Assembly (NCBI RefSeq): GCF_011440305.1
Contig: NZ_JAAOIW010000003.1
Span: 124,001 to 188,000 of the forward strand
DNA: 64,000 nt
Direction of reading: 5' to 3'
DNA from: Paenibacillus agricola
Lineage (GTDB): Bacteria > Bacillota > Bacilli > Paenibacillales > NBRC-103111
Position numbers and translations under genes: made by a program. The first letter of the stretch is position 1. Each line of letters opens with the position of its first letter. Below the pieces are notes generated by a model, which was not told the origin of the DNA, did not search any database, and saw nothing but the letters and a program-made list of their open reading frames with translations. This document shows positions 44,430-53,978 of the stretch, piece after piece.

Positions 44430-45410
44430 CTAAAATGGCAGCTCTACACCAAATTCAGCTGCCGCATCGGATAGGATAGCTCTATGATTCTCGTCTACTG
44501 GAATACCTGAGATTCCCCAGTCCACCTCACGCCCAGATTCCAGAACTCCGGGTAAACTCGCCTTGTCATGCCCTGGCATAGGCTGCATTTCTCTTGTTAG
44601 CTTCATGTACGTATCCATTTCATTTTTCAAGTCTCCAATGTCTACGAAGCGGCCGGGATCCAGCGCAATGATCAACGAACCTTGATTCGCACCTTGATAC
44701 CGGCGTTTGGCTCTCTCTTCTTCTACCGGAACACCCGCCAGAAAGCCACCTAATGCTTGACATATAAAACCGAGACCCATGCTGCGAAAAACAAGACCGG
44801 GAGCCAGTTTGAACAGCTCTGATACATGAGGAGAGGTTTCATACAAGTCATGCATAGCGCCAAAGTCAAGCACCATCGGAACCTCTTCTCCGCCGGGTAT
44901 GGCAAATGACATCGGAGAACCTCCCGCTGCCCTCATGATGGAATCCTCAGGACGAAGAGATAACTGATGTCCGGATGTAACATAACCAATGAGGCCATTC
45001 TCGGCCAATATACGGGAGTAGATCCCCGCTGCGCCGATATGCCCGTGATTGCGGGTAACAGCGGCTGCTATACCGATGTTACGGCATCGTTCAATAATCT
45101 CCTCTGCTCCTCTGCAAGCGGCGAAATATCCGAGGCCCCCATCTCCGTCTATAACAATCGTCGCCGAGGATTCATTTGCCGTACTTATCTGCGGATCCGG
45201 ATTAATCAATCCGTCACGCATAATACGAGCATAAGTGGCTATCTGTTTGGAGCCATGACTAAATATACCCCGAAGGTCATTTTTGACTAAAAGCTCAGCT
45301 AGAAATTCCGCTTTTTCTTCAGGCATTCCAGCTTCTTTTGCAAGAGCGCTAACAAAGCTTATCATCTTGCCCTTATCGACTTTTACAAATTCACTGCGAT
45401 CTATATTCAT
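44430..45410 (-). CDS. Ldh-family (malate/L-lactate dehydrogenase-like) NAD(P) oxidoreductase
   Basis: A 326-aa protein of the Ldh_2 family, which lacks a Rossmann fold and reduces or oxidises 2-oxo/2-hydroxy acids such as malate, ureidoglycolate or 2,3-diketo-L-gulonate. Family marks: NDLRGIFSHGSKQ, VTRNHGHIGAAGIYSR, GGSPMSFAIPG and DFGAMHD. ATG follows GGGGGAATC. It lies between the glycosidase-like pseudogene and the aldo/keto reductase gene. A role in oxidising a sugar acid is inferred from the surroundings. Confidence 0.88.
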   Translation of the reverse strand: MNIDRSEFVKVDKGKMISFVSALAKEAGMPEEKAEFLAELLVKNDLRGIFSHGSKQIATYARIMRDGLINPDPQISTANESSATIVIDGDGGLGYFAACRGAEEIIERCRNIGIAAAVTRNHGHIGAAGIYSRILAENGLIGYVTSGHQLSLRPEDSIMRAAGGSPMSFAIPGGEEVPMVLDFGAMHDLYETSPHVSELFKLAPGLVFRSMGLGFICQALGGFLAGVPVEEERAKRRYQGANQGSLIIALDPGRFVDIGDLKNEMDTYMKLTREMQPMPGHDKASLPGVLESGREVDWGISGIPVDENHRAILSDAAAEFGVELPF

Positions 45411-45464
45411 TGACTTGATTCCCCCATTAATCCGGAATTACTTTCAAAAGCAAATTTCAAGCGT

Positions 45465-45505
45465 TATAAAGGACAGACGAATGTTTAATTTATCTGTCCT
45501 TTATA
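45465..45505 (-). terminator. Terminator of the aldo/keto reductase gene
   Basis: Perfect 13-bp arms TATAAAGGACAGA and TCTGTCCTTTATA around a 15-base loop. T-rich end of the stem; no long T-run after it. Confidence 0.6.
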
Positions 45506-45539
45506 GCGTTCAACTCTTCCTAGCAGTTATTTATGATGA

Positions 45540-46481
45540 TTAGCTGTTCAAAATTGCTTCAATCTTCTCAAGCACTTCGGTTTCCAAAGTGATCCCGGAA
45601 GCGGCACAGTTTTCAACAACCTGTTCCGGACGGCTCGCACCAACCAGGGTGCTAGAAACATTATCCTGCCTCAAAATCCAGGCCAAAGCTAACTGTGAAA
45701 TTTTTATGCCTAATTCGTCAGAAATTTTCTCCAATTGCTCTACCTTGATTAATTGATCTTCTTTTAAATTGTTTTCTCCCCAATTTTTGCTCGCTGCACG
45801 GCTGTCGGAAGGTATGGCTGAGCCAGAACGATATTTGCCTGTCAATATGCCTTGCGCAAGCGGTGAGAACACAACTTGACCGATACCCGATTTCGTACCG
45901 AGCGGAATAATCTCTTTTTCAATATAACGGTTAAACATGTTATAGACAGGTTGGTTAACAATAATCCGGTCTAACAAATATTTATCCGCAATCGCCAATG
46001 CTTCCTGCATCTGGGCAGCCGTCCATTCGCTGATGCCGGCATACAGAACTTTACCTTGAGAAATAAGGTCATCAATAGCCCGCAGCGTTTCTTCTACAGG
46101 AGTTTGAGTATCATACCTGTGGCAATAATAAATATCAACATAGTCCATGTTCATACGTTTCAAGCTCGCATGGCATTGTTCCATCAAGTGTTTGCGGGAT
46201 AAACCGCGGTCGTTAGGACCATCGCCCATCGGCCAAAACACTTTGGTCGCAAGAACATAGGAGTCGCGCGGATATGCATTCAATATTTTCCCTACTACTT
46301 TTTCAGCTTCGCCACGTTCATAAGCATTGGCCGTGTCAAAAAAATTGACGCCAAGGTCATAGGCCTGCTCAATCGATTTAATTGCTTTTTCATTTTCCAC
46401 GTAACCACCATACGTCATCCAACTGCCAAGACTAATTTCACTTACTTTCAAACCACTACCGCCAAGTCTACGATATTTCAC
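45540..46481 (-). CDS. Aldo/keto reductase (potassium-channel beta-subunit-like group)
   Basis: A 313-aa NADPH-dependent reductase with the complete tetrad D49, Y54, K80 and H121 (FFDTANAY, ATKVFWP, IYYCHRYD). The NADPH site includes the late TLVGASRPEQV segment. Start GTG 46479-46481 follows GGAGG at nine bases. Substrates of this group are diverse aldehydes and ketones. A dyad upstream suggests its own redox- or ligand-responsive control. Confidence 0.9.
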   Translation of the reverse strand: MKYRRLGGSGLKVSEISLGSWMTYGGYVENEKAIKSIEQAYDLGVNFFDTANAYERGEAEKVVGKILNAYPRDSYVLATKVFWPMGDGPNDRGLSRKHLMEQCHASLKRMNMDYVDIYYCHRYDTQTPVEETLRAIDDLISQGKVLYAGISEWTAAQMQEALAIADKYLLDRIIVNQPVYNMFNRYIEKEIIPLGTKSGIGQVVFSPLAQGILTGKYRSGSAIPSDSRAASKNWGENNLKEDQLIKVEQLEKISDELGIKISQLALAWILRQDNVSSTLVGASRPEQVVENCAASGITLETEVLEKIEAILNS

Positions 46482-46546
46482 TTATTAAAACCTCCATAGT
46501 TTTGAAATTTATGTTACTTATAAATTGTAGTTTAAAGTTCGTATTT

Positions 46547-46584
46547 AAGTAAGTACTGATAATTTATTCTATTAGTAACTTTAA
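46547..46584 (-). promoter_or_regulatory. Operator-like dyad upstream of the aldo/keto reductase
   Basis: ACTGATA (46555-46561) and TATTAGT (46570-46576) are inverted, with further AAGT/ACTT flanks. This size and AT content resemble HxlR- or MarR-type operators. Confidence 0.35.
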
Positions 46585-46696
46585 AGTAAGTTATGTTGGA
46601 CACCATAAATATATCTTATGTAGTCCTATCCTATCATGATAAAATTAACCTAAAAAAACAACTTGGAGTAGCTCGCCATGACGACAACAACAATAA

Positions 46697-46719
46697 GAGC
46701 CTGCCATCATGACAGACTC
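46697..46719 (-). terminator. Terminator-like hairpin after the hydrolase operon
   Basis: GAGCCTGCCAT pairs with ATGACAGACTC (two mismatches), followed on the minus strand by TTATTGTTG. Confidence 0.45.
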
Positions 46720-46840
46720 ATTAAAACTTAATAACTTACAACTAAACCAAAAGATGAGGTTCCTACATACATTACGCAATGCTAATGATGATGATACCTA
46801 CCCATAAACCACCGACTGTTTGACTGTTGTTACTTTATCG

Positions 46841-49462
46841 TCACTTACCGTAAATCTGCAGCTCATGAATGGACCAGTAATTCCCGCTTTTTCCGGTTTG
46901 CACGATTTTGACATATCTGGCCTGCTGTGGGGCGAATTCGATTTCCGTCACCCTACTTCCGGCGCCTGCCGCGATGGGCCCCGTCCATGTTATGCCATTG
47001 TTAGATACGTAAATCTCATACTGCCGCAGGTAATCGTTAGGCGAGCCTTCCGTCTGGAGCTCTATTCGATTGATCGTTAAGGGAGCCTTCATATCGATTT
47101 GATAATATTGCCCCTTTGTTTGCGCAATGCCCGTATCCCACCTTGTATTGCTGTTATCATCAATCGCAGCTCCCGGTTTGCCCCCAGAGCTGCCGGAGAC
47201 CGTCCAATTCATGCGGTCTAAAGGCATATAATCCGTAGCCGTTGCCTCTACAGCCTGGGAGGGCTCGGTTGTTCCCGACACCTTAATTACATACCTGTAT
47301 TTCAACCCAGCTAAAGTGCTGCTGTCAATGAAATAGGTTTGGGGCACATTGGCGGCTATTAATTCATAGCTCTCGTCCGTCTTGCCGCTACGCCAAACCT
47401 CATAGCTTTTGGCTCCCGCCGATTCCATCCAATTGAGCTCTATGGAATGCCTCTGTACAGGCTCCGCCTTCACCCAAGCTGGCGCTTGCGGTTTAACATC
47501 CTCAGAACGTGTCAGGATATATTGAACCGCTTCTCCGGGACCGAGCGTTTCCTTCAATTCAAGATCGGGAGAAGCCTCTAATCCCGACACATAGGTTCGT
47601 GCCTCCTCATAGGTCCTACCCAATCCGAACCTTTCCCCTTCATAGACCGTCTGCTCAGGCATCACCACCTTGACCGCCATCGTTTGTGTGCTAGTTTCAA
47701 AATTGATGATATTCAGCAATATTTTGTCGGACGTCCCCCCCGAACCAGGCAAAGGCTCTAACGAAGAGGTATCCACCCCGCGGAAGTAAACCAGCTTATC
47801 CTGCAATTCGCCGGCATTCGTTACCTGGTAAACCAAAGGCTTGCCATGGGTAGCATAAGTCAGATTAAGCCTTCTCATAATCCCTGCGCGAGTAGCCGTT
47901 TCCGACGAATTTCCGTATATCCGTGTTGTGGAAGGATTGTGATTATTCAAATTATAACCTGTTTCAAACAAAGAGTAGCCGGGATAGAAGGCAGCATGAT
48001 GGGTGAACATATCCGCAGAACCGATGTGAGCGCGTACGATCCGGTCAAACACCGCCGCTTTGGAATCCATAGCCCCGAATTTTTTGTCATCAAAATGATT
48101 ATCCGATGTTCCATATTCGGTATTCAGCATCAGCTTCGGAAAGCCATCTTCGGCTCCCCCGAACGTCTTCAAATTTTCCACAAAGCTCCCCCCGGCATTA
48201 TCCACATATGAGGAACCATAGGAATGCCCATTGGTTAGGTCGGTCACATCCTCCAACTCCTTGCGTTGGAGCGGATCGCTTTCCCACCCGTCAGGTTCCC
48301 CGCATTGGAGCTTTCCATTAGGCAGTTGATTTTTGCAGGCTTTTACCTGGTATTGAGGAGCATAGGCCCACCCCGGAGCAACCGTCTTCATATGGGGCGC
48401 CAGAATAGGGATATTAGTATTTAACCATTTAGCGATGGCCAAATTCACTGCTTTGGAACGGTTAAATAGACCAGGCTCGTTATCAATCTCATAATATTGA
48501 AAAAGAGAGCCGTAATTTTTCACGTAATTATACAATTTATCTCTGGCATCATCAGGAAGAGTCCCATCCGACTTAAGCTTGATATTGCCTGTATGCAGAT
48601 GGAACGATACGGCTTGCGTGTTATAGTCCCGCAGCGTTTCGTAATAAGCCCCAATTGCTGAACAGGCGTTTTTTACATCCGTAGCACAGCCGGTCCGCAT
48701 CACGTTGCCGCTGTAAGCAATGCCCATCCATTTGAGGACGTACGGAAGATGCCGAACGGCTCCTTCATCATAGTAGAATTCCATATTATTGACACTCGTG
48801 CCCGACGCGACATAGCTACCGTGAATGGGTTCTTCCGCAGGTGCAGATAGAGCTTTCATACCGATATAATCCCACTTCCACCAAAGATACGAGTCCTCGG
48901 CGGGCGAACAATACAAGCAGCTTATAGCATTCAGCTTCAATTCGTTGTTCCCGAGCTGCAACTGCTCCTTCGGAATGTAAAGCTCATACGTTTTTTTGAA
49001 GGGATAATTGCTTGTCGTCCCACTGATACCGGCAATTTGAACAATACCGGATAACAGGCGGTTGGTGAAAACAGCCATTTGCGGGACTGCTTTATAGGCA
49101 TCGAGCACCTTGAACTGCAAATGAACTCCGTATTCCGGGATAGATTCCAAGGAGTATTGGATGCTGAATGAGGGATTTATTAATTTATTGAGCCCACTCG
49201 GCACACCCATCCACCCCGTGCTCTTATCCGAATTAGCAGAAATGGTGTAGGTTTGGCTCCCTGTATTGGCATTGCCTAAATCTTGAAAGGAATCATCCGG
49301 CTTACCCAGCAGCCATAACCAGCCGCTTTGATTGGGTATAGCCGACTTTATTTCAGAAGCTGCCGTTTGATTTTCTACGGTATACTGATTGCAGGAAGCT
49401 AGAAATAAAATGCATAACAGGGCTGCTGATACGATAAACAACGAAACCATTTTTATGTTCAT
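46841..49462 (-). CDS. Secreted multidomain glycoside hydrolase (clan GH-A-like) with FN3 and F5/8-type C domains
   Basis: An 873-aa lipoprotein from ATG 49460-49462 (after GGAGAG), with lipobox FLASCNQ. Residues about 45-205 look like a beta-sandwich, then a TIM-barrel-like catalytic region: YYEIDNEPG gives acid/base E329 and LNTEYGTSDNHF gives nucleophile E449; NGHSYG lies between them as in GH-A enzymes. After a beta domain come an FN3 domain (about 665-745) and a C-terminal F5/8 type C (discoidin/CBM32-like) domain ending IHELQIYGK. It acts outside the cell on a polysaccharide. The exact GH family is not clear to me. Encoded 35 bases after the mannanase-like gene. Confidence 0.75.
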   Translation of the reverse strand: MNIKMVSLFIVSAALLCILFLASCNQYTVENQTAASEIKSAIPNQSGWLWLLGKPDDSFQDLGNANTGSQTYTISANSDKSTGWMGVPSGLNKLINPSFSIQYSLESIPEYGVHLQFKVLDAYKAVPQMAVFTNRLLSGIVQIAGISGTTSNYPFKKTYELYIPKEQLQLGNNELKLNAISCLYCSPAEDSYLWWKWDYIGMKALSAPAEEPIHGSYVASGTSVNNMEFYYDEGAVRHLPYVLKWMGIAYSGNVMRTGCATDVKNACSAIGAYYETLRDYNTQAVSFHLHTGNIKLKSDGTLPDDARDKLYNYVKNYGSLFQYYEIDNEPGLFNRSKAVNLAIAKWLNTNIPILAPHMKTVAPGWAYAPQYQVKACKNQLPNGKLQCGEPDGWESDPLQRKELEDVTDLTNGHSYGSSYVDNAGGSFVENLKTFGGAEDGFPKLMLNTEYGTSDNHFDDKKFGAMDSKAAVFDRIVRAHIGSADMFTHHAAFYPGYSLFETGYNLNNHNPSTTRIYGNSSETATRAGIMRRLNLTYATHGKPLVYQVTNAGELQDKLVYFRGVDTSSLEPLPGSGGTSDKILLNIINFETSTQTMAVKVVMPEQTVYEGERFGLGRTYEEARTYVSGLEASPDLELKETLGPGEAVQYILTRSEDVKPQAPAWVKAEPVQRHSIELNWMESAGAKSYEVWRSGKTDESYELIAANVPQTYFIDSSTLAGLKYRYVIKVSGTTEPSQAVEATATDYMPLDRMNWTVSGSSGGKPGAAIDDNSNTRWDTGIAQTKGQYYQIDMKAPLTINRIELQTEGSPNDYLRQYEIYVSNNGITWTGPIAAGAGSRVTEIEFAPQQARYVKIVQTGKSGNYWSIHELQIYGK

Positions 49463-49497
49463 AGTATCTCTCCATTCCTTTTTTTGACCTGCGTCCT

Positions 49498-50979
49498 TCA
49501 TTTATGAATGAATAACGCACTCTCCGGAATGATTTCTTTAGCTTGGGAAGGGCTTGACCACATGACCTTGGCTACCGCCCCGGAAGTATCATCGTAATAT
49601 TCCACTTTAAAATCTACAGGTTGACCGGCGGTAAGTGAAATCGTACCGGCTCGTTCGACCCAGCTCTGGTTATACCAGCTGTCTATAACTAAAATCCCGT
49701 TCACCCAAACCCTTATTCCGTCATCGCTCAAGGTGGATATCGTATATGTCTCCGTAAAGCTTGGCCAAAGCCTGCCCGTCCACCTCACAGAAAATGTATC
49801 TGGCTGTACAGCGGCAGTCGGAGATGATTGACGCCAGTTGAAGTCAATATTTGCATCCTCACGGGTCTCCTTAAGGTCCGTGAGGTCCTTATTATCATAA
49901 TATTCGGCAACCAAGCCATTTTTACCAACAGCCTTGCCGGGCATGGGAAGCGTAAGAGGGACAGTCCCCCTCTTAATCGATCTCGCGCTGGTATAAAAAG
50001 AATGGATGCTCTCCGCCGTATTATTTTCGTTCAGCATCTTACCCCAAACCATCATATACGCCCATTTTGGCTGATTCTCAAGCACCGCAAGATCCGGGAT
50101 TTCACCGTTTTCTCCTATCGCCACAGGTTTGCCACCTGCAAGCTCGACTATTTTGTCGTAATATTCTTGGAGGTAACGATTGCCATAGATGTCAACTGCC
50201 AGTACATCCACCTTATCCGCTCCGGGATAGGTTAGTCCATAAGGATCGGCCCATTCAGTTGGCGCATTCGGACTCCATACCCATAAAAGATTGTTAAGCT
50301 TATGCACATTTACATAACGGTCGTACATGATGTTCCATAGTGCAGCGAAGTTATTCTTCTTCCCCCACCAGAACCATCCTCCATTCATTTCATGATACGG
50401 GCGCCACAATACGGGAACGCCAGCATCCCTAAGCTTAACCAGAAACCCTGCCACCTCATCCATATCGGCAATCAATTTGTCATATTCCAATGTTCCCGGT
50501 GTTACATATTTATCGAAATCAGCTTGGCTCATTTCTTTTTGCACGTTGGACCAGCACTGGCATGTACCGGGAATACTTTGGTGGTTAGTGATCGTTACAA
50601 GACCACCTGACTTATTCCATGCAATGGCACTGTTCACAACCTTCTGTCTTTGCAGGGCTACCTCAGTTGGGGATTGGTTCATAATCGCTCCAAGCTCATA
50701 GCCGTGGATTCCCGCGTGCTGACCGGTCTGTTTCTTCAGCTTATTGTTCAACTCATCAGGGCTTTCCAAATAATCATGCTGGCCGGTTATAATTTTCGAA
50801 CCTGAAATCTCATACAGATTGTGCAGAACTGCCCTCGCTTCGGTTGAAGCTACCGGATTCACCGGTGCAGACAAAGCCGTTGACATATCAGAGTAAACAG
50901 GAAAATGTGGGGCAACCAATGTAAATAATAGTAGAATAGATATCACCTTTATATACACCCGCCCTTCTGCTTGCTGCAA
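49498..50979 (-). CDS. Secreted GH26-type beta-mannanase with C-terminal PA14 domain
   Basis: A 493-aa exported enzyme predicted to cut beta-1,4-mannan or a similar glycan. A signal peptide with hydrophobic core ISILLLFTLVAP is followed by the GH26 barrel (about 45-345): ITGQHDY near the start, acid/base E197 in RPYHEMNGGWFWWG and nucleophile E290 in VAIGENGE. A PA14 domain (about 365-490: GLVAEYYDN, STLSDDGIRVWV) probably binds carbohydrate. The frame starts at TTG 50977-50979 without a clear ribosome binding site; GTG codons 7 and 11 codons later are alternatives. First of two secreted hydrolases. Confidence 0.82.
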   Translation of the reverse strand: MQQAEGRVYIKVISILLLFTLVAPHFPVYSDMSTALSAPVNPVASTEARAVLHNLYEISGSKIITGQHDYLESPDELNNKLKKQTGQHAGIHGYELGAIMNQSPTEVALQRQKVVNSAIAWNKSGGLVTITNHQSIPGTCQCWSNVQKEMSQADFDKYVTPGTLEYDKLIADMDEVAGFLVKLRDAGVPVLWRPYHEMNGGWFWWGKKNNFAALWNIMYDRYVNVHKLNNLLWVWSPNAPTEWADPYGLTYPGADKVDVLAVDIYGNRYLQEYYDKIVELAGGKPVAIGENGEIPDLAVLENQPKWAYMMVWGKMLNENNTAESIHSFYTSARSIKRGTVPLTLPMPGKAVGKNGLVAEYYDNKDLTDLKETREDANIDFNWRQSSPTAAVQPDTFSVRWTGRLWPSFTETYTISTLSDDGIRVWVNGILVIDSWYNQSWVERAGTISLTAGQPVDFKVEYYDDTSGAVAKVMWSSPSQAKEIIPESALFIHK

Positions 50980-51000
50980 TTAGTAGATGTTCATGAGTTT

Positions 51001-51030
51001 TCGACAATTTTGATCAAACTATGGTATAAT
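51001..51030 (+). promoter_or_regulatory. SigA promoter for the small membrane protein
   Basis: TCGACA (51001-51006) and TATAAT (51025-51030) with an 18-base spacer, followed about 40 bases later by ATG. Confidence 0.6.
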
Positions 51031-51071
51031 TTCGGCAAATCCTGTAGTTATTTATAAGGAGCTGTCAGAGA

Positions 51072-51173
51072 ATGAATAATAATTCTAAGTTGCCCATGCC
51101 AAAAGGCTGTCTATGGGGTATTGTCATCACATTGCCAATATGGCTCATTATCTTATACCTGGTGGTCAAATAA
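51072..51173 (+). CDS. Small single-pass membrane protein, 33 aa
   Basis: ATG 51072-51074 follows AAGGAG by 11 bases, and a good promoter lies upstream. The product has a short polar N-terminus (MNNNSKLPMPKG), then one hydrophobic helix (LWGIVITLPIWLIILYLVV) and a terminal Lys. It is opposite in orientation to its neighbours and sits between the hydrolase pair and the exopolysaccharide locus. Function unknown. Confidence 0.6.
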   Translation: MNNNSKLPMPKGCLWGIVITLPIWLIILYLVVK

Positions 51174-51234
51174 ATAATCGCCTTCCATCCCCATAATGAG
51201 AATAAAAGGCGGTTGCTCATTTCGAAGATCGCTT

Positions 51235-52605
51235 TCAGATGAATTGGTGTAGCGGGATGTCCTTCCATTCCATGCACATTCGCACGATGTCCTCCTCGAT
51301 CAGCTCCGAACCCGTCTGCACCTCGATCAGCTCCATATCGGTTATCGCCCGAATGCTGTGCTTGGTCCCTTCGGGAATGCGGACTACATCACCCGCCTTC
51401 ACCTGGTATAGCTTATCATTAATAACAATATCGGCAATGCCGCGAATGATCGTCCATACTTCACTTCGTTTATAATGTAACTGGTAGCTTATATTTTTAC
51501 CAGCGCAAACCAAAATCCGTTTGGTCAGCACTTCATTGCCTTCCTTATATTTGATGTAATCAACGACGCGATAACGCCCCCATCGCCGCTCCTCGTACAT
51601 CGGCCGCTGCTTAATATGGTTCATAACCTCCTTGATCCTTGGACTTTCCGCTTTGGAAGTGACCAGTATACCGTCCGGGCTTGCAGCCACGACCACATCG
51701 TTCATGCCGATCACGGTTACCGGGATGTCCAGTTCATTGATCAGATGTGTGTTTACGGAATCCTCCGTTATAATTCCCCTTCCGATCTGGGAGCAGTTCA
51801 TCTCCTCCGTCAGCGTATTCCACGTTCCTAGATCCTTCCAGAAACCGTTATAGGGCAGCACGACCACGTTGTTTTCCTTCTCCACGATCTCGTAATCGAA
51901 GCTATTTTTCGGTAGATCTTTGTATTGCTTCAACATTTCCTCATACTGGATTGGAAGTCCTTTCTCAACCAAGACATTAATTAAGTAATCAAGACGAAAT
52001 CCGAATACCCCGCAATTCCATAGTGCGTTCTGCTTAATTAGAGCTTCTGCTTGGATACGGTCCGGCTTTTCCCTGAAATGGCTGACCTGAAGTATCGTGT
52101 TATCCTGATCATGGGGCTCGGAGGGTACGATATAGCCGTATTTCTCGGAAGGAACGCTTGGAACAACACCAATTAACGCCAAATTCGCATCCGTTTCCTG
52201 AAGAACCCTTTCCAATTGCTTGATCGTTTCGAAGAAGGCTTCATCGACATAAGGATCAACAGGCATGACCGTTATTACGGTATTGAGGGGAACGCTGGCC
52301 ATGGAATACAAGTAAGTAGCAGTCAGCGCAATGGCTGCAAATGTATCCCTTCTCTCGGGTTCAACGATAATCGAAACCTCGTTGCCGAGCTGACTCGTGA
52401 TCATTTCCATCTGGGAGCGGTTCGTGGCCAAATAAGCGGAATCAGCCAAGCCGGCATTATTTAGCTGCCTCCATACCCTCTGCACCATAGATTCCATCTC
52501 GTGGCTTGGATTTTCGAGTATTTTCAAAAACTGCTTGGATCTTGAATCGTTGGACAACGGCCAAAGCCGCTTACCCGAACCTCCAGATAAAAGAACAAGT
52601 TTCAT
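51235..52605 (-). CDS. manC: Mannose-1-phosphate guanylyltransferase with C-terminal cupin (bifunctional PMI-GMP type)
   Basis: A 456-aa cytoplasmic enzyme that makes GDP-mannose. ATG 52603-52605 lies ten bases after AAGGAG; the GTG three codons upstream is too close to it. The nucleotidyltransferase domain starts with LLSGGSGKRLWPLSND and includes REKPDR and WNCGVFGFR. The C-terminal cupin domain (about 345-450: RRWGRYRVVDYIKYKEG, VWTIIRGIADIVIN, IPEGTKHSI) is the phosphomannose-isomerase-like part. It is the last gene of the exopolysaccharide operon in this window and provides its mannosyl donor, or the precursor of a deoxysugar. Confidence 0.92.
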   Translation of the reverse strand: MKLVLLSGGSGKRLWPLSNDSRSKQFLKILENPSHEMESMVQRVWRQLNNAGLADSAYLATNRSQMEMITSQLGNEVSIIVEPERRDTFAAIALTATYLYSMASVPLNTVITVMPVDPYVDEAFFETIKQLERVLQETDANLALIGVVPSVPSEKYGYIVPSEPHDQDNTILQVSHFREKPDRIQAEALIKQNALWNCGVFGFRLDYLINVLVEKGLPIQYEEMLKQYKDLPKNSFDYEIVEKENNVVVLPYNGFWKDLGTWNTLTEEMNCSQIGRGIITEDSVNTHLINELDIPVTVIGMNDVVVAASPDGILVTSKAESPRIKEVMNHIKQRPMYEERRWGRYRVVDYIKYKEGNEVLTKRILVCAGKNISYQLHYKRSEVWTIIRGIADIVINDKLYQVKAGDVVRIPEGTKHSIRAITDMELIEVQTGSELIEEDIVRMCMEWKDIPLHQFI

Positions 52606-52645
52606 GAATGTCACTCTCCTTATGGTTATGGATAGTCAAGCCTTG

Positions 52646-53974
52646 TCAAATACGGACCTGTGGACGGTAAGCCGGAGTCGATTCAGGTCTTCCCACCGAA
52701 TAATAATGCAAACCCGCTCCTTCAATTTGCTCTTTGGTATACACATTTCTACCGTCAATCAAAATCGGCTGCTCCATCAAATAAATGAGCTGTGACAATT
52801 GAAGCTCCTTGAATTCCTGCCAATCAGTCAGCAGGCATACGGCATCCGCATTGGCTGCGGCAGCCAGCGCATTTCCGCACCACTCAATGGCAGGGTGGTC
52901 GAAGCGTTCCCGGAATTTGTCCATCGCCACAGGATCATATAGCTTCAATCTGGCGCCCAGGCTGATCAAGGCTTCAACAATTTCGAGCGATGGCGCCTCA
53001 CGGACATCATCCGTGTTCGGCTTAAACGATAATCCCCATATCCCGATTACGGTGTTGTTCAGTTGGCCAAGCGATTCCTTCAGCTTCTCAATCACTTTGT
53101 ATCTTTGCGCCTTATTGACCTCCACGACCGACTTCAGAAGCTGGAATTCATAATTCACATTGCCCGCAATCTGGATCAATGCTTTGGTGTCTTTAGGAAA
53201 GCACGAGCCCCCATAGCCGATTCCGGCATTCAGGAAGGATGGACCGATTCTAGGATCCTTTCCCATACCGATAGCGACCTCTGTTACATCGGCTCCCACC
53301 TTTTCGCAAATATTCGATATTTCATTGATAAACGATATTTTCGTTGCCAGAAATGCGTTGGACGCATATTTAATCATTTCCGCGCTGCGAATATCCGTGA
53401 CGAAGATTTGGTCGGTAAAGCTACTGTGCAGCTCCACCAAAACTGCTTCCAGCTCCCTGTTGTCAAGCCCGATTACGATTCTATCGGGATGAAGTGTGTC
53501 CTGTATGGCTGAGCCTTCCCGGAGAAATTCCGGTATGGAGACAATATCGAATGGCTGCTCCGTTTGCTGTGCGATTATCTCGCGGATTTTCTCATTCGTT
53601 CCGACGGGAACCGTGCTTTTCGTGGCGACGATTTTCTGTCCGTTCATAGCTCTGCCTACTTCGGCTGCTACTTGTTCAATATACTGTAAATTGGCTTCGC
53701 CACTTGGCAGAGAGGGGGTGCCGACCGCTATAATGACCAGCTCAGAATCCTGTACCGCCTGTATCAAATTAGAAGAGAACGCCAAACGTCCGGCTTGGAC
53801 ATTACGCTCCATGAATGCTTCGATCCCTGGCTCGTAGATGGGTGAAACCAGATTCTGTAAGGCAGTAATTTTATTAATATCCTGGTCGACGCAAATAACA
53901 TGATTGCCCTTTTCTGCAAAGCAGATGCCGGATATGAGCCCGACATAACCAGTTCCGATTACAGCGATATTCAT
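52646..53974 (-). CDS. UDP-glucose 6-dehydrogenase
   Basis: A 442-aa enzyme that oxidises UDP-glucose to UDP-glucuronate with two NAD+. Rossmann motif VIGTGYVGLISGICFA; catalytic C258 in GGSCFPKDTKAL; family segments PEFLREGSA and GLSFKPNTDD. ATG follows AAGGACGG. It is four bases from the glycosyltransferase gene upstream, so it is part of the operon; the polymer probably contains glucuronic acid and is acidic. Confidence 0.93.
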   Translation of the reverse strand: MNIAVIGTGYVGLISGICFAEKGNHVICVDQDINKITALQNLVSPIYEPGIEAFMERNVQAGRLAFSSNLIQAVQDSELVIIAVGTPSLPSGEANLQYIEQVAAEVGRAMNGQKIVATKSTVPVGTNEKIREIIAQQTEQPFDIVSIPEFLREGSAIQDTLHPDRIVIGLDNRELEAVLVELHSSFTDQIFVTDIRSAEMIKYASNAFLATKISFINEISNICEKVGADVTEVAIGMGKDPRIGPSFLNAGIGYGGSCFPKDTKALIQIAGNVNYEFQLLKSVVEVNKAQRYKVIEKLKESLGQLNNTVIGIWGLSFKPNTDDVREAPSLEIVEALISLGARLKLYDPVAMDKFRERFDHPAIEWCGNALAAAANADAVCLLTDWQEFKELQLSQLIYLMEQPILIDGRNVYTKEQIEGAGLHYYSVGRPESTPAYRPQVRI

Positions 53975-53978
53975 GCAG

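Larger units (their letters stand above)
46482..46840. other. Promoter region of the aldo/keto reductase and 3' region of the hydrolase pair
   Basis: 359 bases without a convincing gene. It holds the dyad at 46547-46584 and a terminator-like stem at 46697-46719. Confidence 0.6.

Noticed and set aside
46679-46732. A 17-codon frame with GGAG upstream
   Set aside because: It runs through the terminator-like stem and is too short to support.
53063-53837. Plus-strand open frames of 110-150 codons opposite the UDP-glucose dehydrogenase gene
   Set aside because: They are mirror frames of a highly conserved enzyme gene.
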